From contig NZ_BMOP01000008.1 of the NCBI RefSeq assembly GCF_014647135.1, forward strand, positions 62,001 through 126,000: DNA of 64,000 nt. The letters run 5' to 3'. How positions within the stretch are numbered: position 1 is the first letter of the stretch; every line of letters starts with the position of its first letter. The stretch is from Shewanella xiamenensis. GTDB lineage: Bacteria; Pseudomonadota; Gammaproteobacteria; Enterobacterales; Shewanellaceae. Under the pieces are notes generated by a model that saw nothing but the letters and a program-made list of their open reading frames with translations, made no database searches and had not been told where the DNA came from. A program made the position numbers and the translations under genes. Of this stretch, positions 55,138 through 61,851 are shown piece by piece.

Positions 55138-56661
55138 TCAAATAGTGATTTGCTCAGCCCCATCACACTGATATTTCCCCGCTTGATAACAGCTGGGTTG
55201 CCGTGGGCAGACGGCGCCGCGGGAGCAGATAAGCCGGGCATCATTTTTAATACCGCGTTCAATCCAGTTTATATTCAATATCTTAGCCACGCTGACGAGA
55301 TCGCTTTTAATATGCTTGGGAATCGCGACTGAGCCGCCGCCAGAAACACAGGCGGCTTTTAAATCATGGGCGATAGAGAGTGCATCTTTGCCTTGGGCTT
55401 CAATGGCCGGATTCAAATCGATACCGGCACAGAGCACATGGGGGTTGCCCGCCGAGTCTTCGACCTTAATCGACTCGCAGCAGTAAATCCGTGGTTCATT
55501 GCCCACATTTAAAATCGAAATTTGCGCCGATGTTCCAACTGAAGGCTCGCTGATCATTCTAAACACCGCCCAGTGCTGGCAAGGGTCTTCCACCAGCCGC
55601 ATATTGCCCCAAGGCAGGGGAATGCCATTACCACGGTAAACGGCTTTGAGTTTGCCCGGCGCATAGGCATCAAAATAATGCCAATGGGGATAAGGCGATA
55701 CCACAGTCATGCGCCGCATGGCGACCGAGGCCGACACTTGCAGCTGTTTATGCACCTCAATTTCGTAACCGTGACGGTCGAGTAATTGTCGATACGGCAC
55801 CTTAGGGCATAACAAGGCTCCGGCAAAGAAGCTGGATTCGAAGTCGCGCCACGCATGCAAAATATCCTGCGCGTTCAGGGTATTAGACTGCATGGTCACT
55901 TCTTCATCCATCTCCAATTTACGGCCAGAAATCATTACACTCTTAAGCCCATCTTTGTTGTGCAATACGCAATGACCGATATGGGCGGCGAGATCGTACT
56001 TCAGCCGACTGGGGCGATTTTTAAGGACTTTATTGATGTAAATTGTGCTGGGCGGCTCGAAGAAAGAGGTCACTAACTGATGGGAGCTTACGCCACGCTC
56101 GTCGATCACTTCCTGGGGAGTACTATCTATCCATTTGATTTTTAAGCCTACGCCCTTGGCAATATCCAGCATCTCCTCGAGGGATAAGGGCATACGTTTT
56201 AACCCAACCTCTTCGGCGGCACGTTCAAGATCGGGGAAATGGTTTTGATGGTGCTCCTGATGGGCGCGGATTAATAAATGGGCGAATTGCCGACCTGAGA
56301 TCCCAGTCTGGGATAGCATTTCAGGAATCGCTATTTGCAAAATATCATTTGAAAACAAAAAGCTGGGTTCGAGCGCCATGCCGCTAATCCCACCACGGCG
56401 GCCTTTGTCCGGCGTGATGGCACTTTCCTCGGGCACATCGTCTAAAAACCAGTCAACGTCCTTTTGAAAAACCGTGGCAATCACGGCCAACATTTCGGCA
56501 CTCGGTACGCGTTTTCCGCGTTCGATCATCGACAAATATGACACAGAGGGCGCACTACCCGCATCGACGCGGATGCAACGTGCCGATAAATCTTCCATGG
56601 TTAAATTGTTACGTTTCCGTAGGTTACGTATTTTTGTCCCAAGGAAGTGTGATTTTCTCAT
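55138..56661 (-). CDS. XRE-family regulator with DUF3612 domain (RamB/ScfR-like)
   Basis: 507 residues if started at ATG 56661 (MRKSHFLGTKIRNLRKRNNL), which follows AGAG; an ATG at 56682 is possible but has no ribosome site. The helix-turn-helix (about 5-70) shows RNLRKRNNLTMEDLS and SYLSMIERGKRVPSAEMLAV. The long middle region contains AAHIGHCVLHNKDG, at the position of an IrrE/M78-like HExxH motif but degenerate. The C-terminal region resembles short-chain fatty acid regulators (ScfR/RamB) and ends with four spaced cysteines (ICSRGAVCPRQPSCY, then YQC), possibly metal or redox sensing. Relatives control glyoxylate and propionate metabolism. Divergent from the malate-synthase-like gene, presumably its target. 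Confidence 0.78.
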   Translation of the reverse strand: MRKSHFLGTKIRNLRKRNNLTMEDLSARCIRVDAGSAPSVSYLSMIERGKRVPSAEMLAVIATVFQKDVDWFLDDVPEESAITPDKGRRGGISGMALEPSFLFSNDILQIAIPEMLSQTGISGRQFAHLLIRAHQEHHQNHFPDLERAAEEVGLKRMPLSLEEMLDIAKGVGLKIKWIDSTPQEVIDERGVSSHQLVTSFFEPPSTIYINKVLKNRPSRLKYDLAAHIGHCVLHNKDGLKSVMISGRKLEMDEEVTMQSNTLNAQDILHAWRDFESSFFAGALLCPKVPYRQLLDRHGYEIEVHKQLQVSASVAMRRMTVVSPYPHWHYFDAYAPGKLKAVYRGNGIPLPWGNMRLVEDPCQHWAVFRMISEPSVGTSAQISILNVGNEPRIYCCESIKVEDSAGNPHVLCAGIDLNPAIEAQGKDALSIAHDLKAACVSGGGSVAIPKHIKSDLVSVAKILNINWIERGIKNDARLICSRGAVCPRQPSCYQAGKYQCDGAEQITI

Positions 56662-56683
56662 CAAGCTCTGGTCATTGCGCATT

Positions 56684-56721
56684 TTGTAAAATTCACATTG
56701 TAAAATTTTTATTGTGAAATT
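56684..56721. promoter_or_regulatory. Three in-phase direct repeats, candidate operator
   Basis: TTGTAAAATT (56684-56693), TTGTAAAATT (56698-56707) and TTGTGAAATT (56712-56721) repeat at exactly 14-base intervals in the divergent promoter region. The parts TTCACA and TTGTGAAA also give partial dyad symmetry. The position between the XRE regulator gene and its neighbour suggests the binding site of the XRE protein. Confidence 0.5.
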
Positions 56722-56865
56722 GTAGTCAAAAAAAGACTAGACTACAAATTAAGCAATCGAGGAAGGGTTATCCACCTAGCACTGCTTAACGATTAACGCT
56801 GTTGGACAAGCTAAAGTGAAATCAAGGCCCTAATTTTTAAATTGGAAAGTGTAGAGGAACTAGCG

Positions 56866-57429
56866 ATGAATATGTCAATTATCAAGAGCAACCAGATCCA
56901 ATCGAATCTTAACAGCTTCATCGCAGAAGAAGTGCTTGCCGTCGCCCAAGTGAACGTGGCCGAACATGAAAAACTTGCCCAAGCGAAGCAATTCCTCGAC
57001 CGTCATTTCCCGCTGGATGCGGGTTCGCACCAAGATGTGATCAGCTATGTGGTTTATTACCAACACCTGCTGGCATTTTTTGCCGACGGCAGCCACAGCG
57101 GATTACGCCAAACCAAGCAGTTTGTTGCCTTCAACGGCACTAAAGATGCACCAAGCGCCATAGTGTTACAGGACCAAGGCTGCCATGTAGAGTTATGTTT
57201 CGACCGCACTGGCATGATAGGCGCGCGGGATTTAGCGAATTTGGAAGATGTGCAAATCGAAACCCCAATGGCACAAGCAACTGAGCCAAAGGACACTCGC
57301 AACGCCACATCTCGCCACTGGTTAAGCCTGTTACATGCGGGAATGCCAAGCGCCAACGATATTCAAGACAAGTTGTTTACCGCTAAAGACGGTGGTGATT
57401 ACAGCCTGCAAAGCATCGTTAATCTTTAA
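56866..57429 (+). CDS. Malate synthase G-like protein lacking the catalytic barrel
   Basis: 187 residues from ATG 56866, chosen over a TTG at 56842 because AGAGGAA lies 6 bases before it. It lines up piecewise with malate synthase G as I remember the E. coli protein: SNQIQSNLNSFIAEEVLA with the N-terminal helix 'IDANFKRFVDEEVL'; then FLDRHFPLDAGSHQDVISYV, KQFVAFNGTKDAPSAIVLQ and DQGCHVELCFDRTGMIGARD with the alpha/beta insertion domain ('FLDESLPLENGSYQDV...', '[20 protein letters not shown]'); then TAKDGGDYSLQSIVNL with 'TAADGSEISLHGRSLLF'. About 120 residues near the N-terminus are missing and the protein stops just before the segment holding the catalytic arginine. It therefore cannot be a malate synthase. 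Either a sensing/adaptor protein or a remnant. Confidence 0.7.
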   Translation: MNMSIIKSNQIQSNLNSFIAEEVLAVAQVNVAEHEKLAQAKQFLDRHFPLDAGSHQDVISYVVYYQHLLAFFADGSHSGLRQTKQFVAFNGTKDAPSAIVLQDQGCHVELCFDRTGMIGARDLANLEDVQIETPMAQATEPKDTRNATSRHWLSLLHAGMPSANDIQDKLFTAKDGGDYSLQSIVNL

Positions 57430-57445
57430 TTTAATCCTACAGTTG

Positions 57446-57475
57446 GAGGAGATGAAACCATAGGTGAATCTCCTC
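57446..57475 (+). terminator. Hairpin after the malate synthase-like gene
   Basis: GAGGAGAT-14-ATCTCCTC stem, 17 bases after the stop codon. It is followed by AGCTTTCCTTT, a poor U-tract, so termination is plausible but not certain. Confidence 0.5.
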
Positions 57476-57673
57476 AGCTTTCCTTTATGATCATTCCATC
57501 GGCCCAATAGTCAGTAAAACTGACTCTCAAAATAAATTAAATTGATTTTATTGAAGATTAATTCCATCGCTATAATACCCGCTTTTATCAGCGTCTCAGT
57601 TCTAACCTCGTTGCCATATAAAACCGCGCTCCAGTAGTTAGAACCAAACACTCAGTCGCAAACCTAAGGCGTT

Positions 57674-58624
57674 ATGAATTTTTCATCGATAGTCTCGCAA
57701 CTTAAGCAACCTCATCGCCTTATGTTTATCTGCGCTGCGCTACTGTGTCTTGCGCCTTTTATCTCATCCCCCATGGCACTTGTGCTCGGTTTTACCTTGG
57801 CCAGCCTAGGTTGGGTGCCAAACGACTGGAATATCGCCGCCCTCACCAAAAAATTACTGTCCTATTCGATTATCGGCTTAGGCTTTGGCATTAACTTCAA
57901 CGCCGCGATTGAGGCCAGCAGCCACAATCTCGGGCTGATTGTTGGCTCGATTATTTTTACGCTGATCTTGGGCTTTATGGTAACTCGCGCTTTAAAGTTT
58001 GACCCGATCACAGGGCACTTAATCGCCTCAGGCACCGCTATTTGTGGCGGTAGCGCGATTGCTGCCGTATCGCCCGCCATTAATGCCAAACCAGACCAAA
58101 CCGCTACCGCATTAGCCTGTGTATTTGTACTCAACTCGGTGGCTTTGTTTTTATTCCCCGCCCTCGGGCATTTGCTCAATATGAGCCAATACGATTTTGG
58201 CGTGTGGAGTGCCATCGCGATTCATGACACTTCTTCAGTCGTCGGCGCGGCCTCTGCCTACGGTGATGAAGCACTTAAAACCGCCACAACCATTAAACTG
58301 GCGCGCGCACTGTGGATTATCCCTATCGCCCTTGTCAGTGCGCTGATCTTTGGCGGCGATAAACGTAAGCTTAACCTACCGTATTTTATCGGATTTTACT
58401 GTTTAGCCATCGCAATCGCCCATTGGTTACCGCAGTTTCAGCCGCTCTACGACAGGCTGTTTATGGTGTCGAAACGTACCTTGGTTCTGTGTCTGTTCTT
58501 GATTGGTGCGGGGATTACGGTGCAAAAAATGCGGGCAAGCGGCCCTAAGCCTTTGCTGCTGGGCGTGATCCTGTGGACGGCAATTGGGGTAACGTCTTTA
58601 GGTTATATTCTGTATTTTCAATAG
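57674..58624 (+). CDS. YeiH/PSE family putative sulfate exporter
   Basis: 316 residues with about 9-10 membrane helices. [40 protein letters not shown] (the 'G-T-A-I-C-G-G-S-A' signature), [20 protein letters not shown] and [20 protein letters not shown] are characteristic of the UPF0324/YeiH family. Members are annotated as sulfate or sulfite exporters by analogy; the true substrate is unproven. Independent gene, 244 bases after the malate synthase-like gene. No LysR regulator (yeiE type) is adjacent. Confidence 0.9.
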   Translation: MNFSSIVSQLKQPHRLMFICAALLCLAPFISSPMALVLGFTLASLGWVPNDWNIAALTKKLLSYSIIGLGFGINFNAAIEASSHNLGLIVGSIIFTLILGFMVTRALKFDPITGHLIASGTAICGGSAIAAVSPAINAKPDQTATALACVFVLNSVALFLFPALGHLLNMSQYDFGVWSAIAIHDTSSVVGAASAYGDEALKTATTIKLARALWIIPIALVSALIFGGDKRKLNLPYFIGFYCLAIAIAHWLPQFQPLYDRLFMVSKRTLVLCLFLIGAGITVQKMRASGPKPLLLGVILWTAIGVTSLGYILYFQ

Positions 58625-58673
58625 ATTGGATTTGAGTCTAACGACTCTGATTGACGCGCTAACGCGGGAAGCT

Positions 58674-58826
58674 CTATTCAGCGTTGGGTTTAATCCGCCA
58701 AGCCAACCCCAGTACGCCTAAAAAGGCGGAAAACTCAATCAGCGAGCGGAGTAACCCTGTGGTTTGCGTGGATGCAACCAAGGCAATCAGGGAAAACACG
58801 ATAATCAGCCAGTTTTTCAATTGCAT
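58674..58826 (-). CDS. 50-residue predicted membrane protein
   Basis: A short open frame on the minus strand, MQLKNWLIIVFSLIALVAST to RIKPNAE. Two hydrophobic stretches are visible: WLIIVFSLIALVAS and LIEFSAFLGVLGLAW. The sequence GCAGGAAG lies directly before ATG 58826, so the ribosome site is close to the start. The codons resemble those of the neighbours. No family recognised; it could be real or a relic. Confidence 0.5.
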   Translation of the reverse strand: MQLKNWLIIVFSLIALVASTQTTGLLRSLIEFSAFLGVLGLAWRIKPNAE

Positions 58827-58932
58827 CTTCCTGCAAACTTAGGGGATGCTCATTATTGTTTAGAACTAAAAAGCCAGCCAATATCGATTTTCAATAACAA
58901 ATAGCTATAAAAACTAAGCCTGAGAGTTTAGC

Positions 58933-59478
58933 TTAAGCGGCTTTATGGGCGCTATCGGACTCGTTTGCCGCCAGTTCTTGGTTATGTTCTTGAATAAAAT
59001 CCTCCATAAACCAAGCACAAAAGGTGTGGCGACCATCTACGTCGGCCTTGCCATAAATGGTCGACGCCTGTTGGCGAACGGTTTTCTCTTTTGTCTGCCT
59101 CACTTCGGCAATTTCTTTAAAACTCAGCCCCTTAAGCAATAAAAACGCGACTTGCTGCTCGCTCTTGGTAAAACCCCAAGTATCAAACTGGTTTGATACG
59201 GCTTGGCTGTATTCCTGTCTGGCGGAGCGCATTTGGGTCGACATATTGTCGATTTTCTTATCGGCGTACTCGAGGCGTTTTGCTAAGGCTTTAACCTCGC
59301 GCGAGCGGCGCATTAAATCGTAACTTAGATAGATGGCACCGACGGCGGTGAGCACTAAGAGTATGGCTTCCTGCACTAAGTGCCATTGCGGAATGCCTAA
59401 TTGAATGTCGGAACTAATGTCAAAAAGCTTAAAGCACATGATGAGTGCCAGCAGACCAATAATGACAATATCCTTCAT
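58933..59478 (-). CDS. Membrane-anchored LuxR-type transcriptional regulator
   Basis: 181 residues. Two membrane helices at the N-terminus (about 5-22 and 35-55: VIIGLLALIMCFKLF, AILLVLTAVGAIYLSYDLM), a coiled coil (RSREVKALAKRLEYADKKID) and a C-terminal LuxR/GerE helix-turn-helix (about 103-163: WGFTKSEQQVAFLLLKGLSF, KEIAEVRQTKEKTVRQQAST). The recognition helix region TKEKTVRQQASTIYGKADVD matches the pattern 'S-x-x-T-V-R-x-x-x-x-x-I-Y-x-K'. No receiver or autoinducer domain. It faces away from the RND operon across a 144-base region and is a natural candidate to control it. Confidence 0.82.
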   Translation of the reverse strand: MKDIVIIGLLALIMCFKLFDISSDIQLGIPQWHLVQEAILLVLTAVGAIYLSYDLMRRSREVKALAKRLEYADKKIDNMSTQMRSARQEYSQAVSNQFDTWGFTKSEQQVAFLLLKGLSFKEIAEVRQTKEKTVRQQASTIYGKADVDGRHTFCAWFMEDFIQEHNQELAANESDSAHKAA

Positions 59479-59622
59479 CTAAAACTCCTAAATAAAAGTA
59501 AAATCAATCAATTACTTTATGGGACATATGTACCATAGGCGGATTTATGATACAGGTCCCCGACGACTTTCACCCGTCAATCCCTACACTGACAGCATTG
59601 TTTAATACCACAGAATCATCTC

Positions 59623-60825
59623 ATGTCTGTCAGTTCGTCTTGTATCAAGTTATGTCTGTTGACCAGCTTAGTCGGCTGTAGTTTCCTGTGTCTTGCGGCG
59701 GAAGCCGAACTTTCCCAAGCCCTTTCGAGCAGCCAAGCTAGGTTGACTCATCTCACTTCGTCGAATACCCAAGCGGCAAATTTATCCAGCTCGACCTGGC
59801 TCACTGGCCTGCCGAGCATTAGCTTAAGTCACCTCGGGAGTTTGGATAATAGTAACAGCTACGAGCAGGAACTCTCAGTCAATTTGCCATTTAAATCGCC
59901 CGCGCTACACAGCAGCGATAAGCAAATAAAACAACTCGCCGAGCAAATTCATCAACAACAAACAGCGCTGCAAGGCTTGTATCTCTCGGGATTATTGAGG
60001 CAGAGCTTGTGGGAATACCGCCAGAGCGAAGTCAAACTGTCGCAGCTTGAGCGCAAACAGCAGTTGCTCGATAAACTCCATCGCCAGCAAAAACAACTGA
60101 CCGATGCGGGGGAACTGCCACTGGCCAACACTCTGCTACTGGAGCGGGAAAGTGTCGATATCGCCTTAAGCCGCGCCGACATTCTGCAGCAACAAGCCCA
60201 ATCTTTAGCCCTGTATCAACAGCTGACGGGTCAAGACCGAATGCCGAGCGCGATAGAAGAAACTGACCGCCCGCTTGGCAAGGGCGCCGATACCTTAGCC
60301 CAACATCCCCTATGGCAATTGCTAAAGCTGCAACAACAGCAACACCTGCTGCTGATCCAAACTCAGCAAGCGGGTGAGCGCGATCCTTGGACCGTCTCAC
60401 TCACTGCAAAAAATACCGCGGATGCTGGCGTGGATGATCAGCAGTTAGGCATAGCCGTGTCAGTGCCCTTAACCTTGGGCTCGGCGCTGTCCCAGAGCGA
60501 TTTATCCCAATGGCAACAAGCGAATACCGAGCAAAGTCTCAATCTTGACCGCAGCGCCCTTGAGCTTAAAAACCAGTGGGATCAATTAGTCCGCCAGCAA
60601 ACTAACCTCGTCGAGCAACAGCGCCTACTCACCCAAGCGCTCGCCCTCAGTCGCACCATTACCGAGGAACTCGCCAAGGTAAAAGATCAAGATCAGGTGA
60701 GTTATGAAGTCTGGCTGCGCCGCTATATGGAGGCGCTCGACACCGAATCCCGCTTGGCGCTCAACCGCGTCAGCTTGCAACAACTGCATTCTCAACAACT
60801 CCAAGCCTTAGGAATTTCATTATGA
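59623..60825 (+). CDS. TolC-family outer-membrane efflux protein
   Basis: 400 residues with signal peptide (cleavage near CLA-AEA). Long helical, Gln/Leu-rich body typical of TolC/CusC/CzcC channels: LRQSLWEYRQSEVKLSQLER, LVRQQTNLVEQQRLLTQALA and the final ESRLALNRVSLQQLHSQQLQ. Shorter and more divergent than TolC, as is common for CzcC-like components. No lipobox. First gene of a tripartite operon; its stop overlaps the next ATG. Confidence 0.85.
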   Translation: MSVSSSCIKLCLLTSLVGCSFLCLAAEAELSQALSSSQARLTHLTSSNTQAANLSSSTWLTGLPSISLSHLGSLDNSNSYEQELSVNLPFKSPALHSSDKQIKQLAEQIHQQQTALQGLYLSGLLRQSLWEYRQSEVKLSQLERKQQLLDKLHRQQKQLTDAGELPLANTLLLERESVDIALSRADILQQQAQSLALYQQLTGQDRMPSAIEETDRPLGKGADTLAQHPLWQLLKLQQQQHLLLIQTQQAGERDPWTVSLTAKNTADAGVDDQQLGIAVSVPLTLGSALSQSDLSQWQQANTEQSLNLDRSALELKNQWDQLVRQQTNLVEQQRLLTQALALSRTITEELAKVKDQDQVSYEVWLRRYMEALDTESRLALNRVSLQQLHSQQLQALGISL

Positions 60826-61850
60826 TGGCCAAGTACGGCGCATGCCTTCTCTGTTTATCCGCGAGTGTTGTAGGTTCGGCGCAGGCCGAAAGCTTAGCCA
60901 TTAGCGCCTTAGGCAATCTCGACCTCAGTTACACCCAACCCCAAAGAGTCGCCAGTTATGAGGGCAGCCCACTGCCGGCGCAGGTTGAAATCCTCCCCGG
61001 CAATGATTACTGGATCAGCACGCCCGAGAATATCCAGCAGGTGCACTTTCTCGTCGGCCAAGGCCAGCGCGTCAGTAAAGGCCAAGCGATAGTTAAACTC
61101 ACAGGGCCAGAAGTGTTCCACTACCTCGCCCAAGTCGAGGCCGCGGCTACCCTGTATCAACTCGCCAAGAGTCGTTATGAGCGCAACAAACCTTTGCTCG
61201 CCAATGGCAGCATAAGCGCCGAAAAATGGCGTGAGATCAGTCAGGACTATTTCACGACTCACCTCGAATACGAGCATATGCAGCACTTTATGGAGCGCGT
61301 CCACAGCACGGATGCGGCAACTGACTCCTTAGTGGTCGCCGCGCCCGTTGACGGTATCGTTAAACTCAATGCCATCAGCGGCCCTTATATGGCGGGGGAT
61401 CAGCTATTTTCACTGGTGCCCAATAACAGCATCCGCGTCAAAGTCAATGTACCGACGGGCCAGTCCCACTCCCTGTCGGCCATCAATATTAATCAATGCC
61501 ATATCGCGGTTGAGTCACTGTCGGCGATTGCCGAAGGCGCCTTTGTCACGGCTTGGTCATCGGCGGTGCCACAGGAATGTAACCTATTGTTAGGTCAGCA
61601 AATGACTGTGGTTCCCGAGTATCAAAAAGCCGTGTATTTGCTCCCCAAAAATAGTGTGTTTAGTTGGGAGCAAGACAGCCAAGTGTTCACTCTGTCCGAT
61701 AACCAGCTCAATGCGCTAACGGTCGATATCTTAGGCTCAACCCCGGAGCAATATATTGTCGCCAGCGATCAAGACTTGAGTCAGCTGCAAGTTCTATCCC
61801 AGTCGGTTGCCGCGGTGAAAGGCATCATGCTCGGTTTAGGAGGCGAATAA
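60822..61850 (+). CDS. RND efflux periplasmic adaptor (CzcB/CusB-like)
   Basis: 342 residues. Starts at ATG 60822 or 60825, overlapping the channel gene (ATGATG). Signal peptide cleaved near AQA-ESL. The lipoyl/barrel-sandwich halves are seen in VHFLVGQGQRVSKGQAIVKL and VAAPVDGIVKLNAISGPYMA, joined by an alpha-hairpin with LAKSRYERNKPLLANGSISA, and the barrel part SIRVKVNVPTGQSHSL. Only one methionine/histidine-poor N-terminal region is present, so no obvious metal-binding site of the CusB type. Followed after one base by the RND gene. Confidence 0.85.
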   Translation: MMAKYGACLLCLSASVVGSAQAESLAISALGNLDLSYTQPQRVASYEGSPLPAQVEILPGNDYWISTPENIQQVHFLVGQGQRVSKGQAIVKLTGPEVFHYLAQVEAAATLYQLAKSRYERNKPLLANGSISAEKWREISQDYFTTHLEYEHMQHFMERVHSTDAATDSLVVAAPVDGIVKLNAISGPYMAGDQLFSLVPNNSIRVKVNVPTGQSHSLSAININQCHIAVESLSAIAEGAFVTAWSSAVPQECNLLLGQQMTVVPEYQKAVYLLPKNSVFSWEQDSQVFTLSDNQLNALTVDILGSTPEQYIVASDQDLSQLQVLSQSVAAVKGIMLGLGGE

Positions 61851-61851
61851 G

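Noticed and set aside
54799..55141. Short minus-strand frames over the hairpin element
   Set aside because: They overlap each other in different frames, contain several palindromes and have no family-like sequence.
60032..61304. Long minus-strand frames opposite the efflux channel and adaptor genes
   Set aside because: Arise from the biased codon use of the real plus-strand genes; no starts or motifs.
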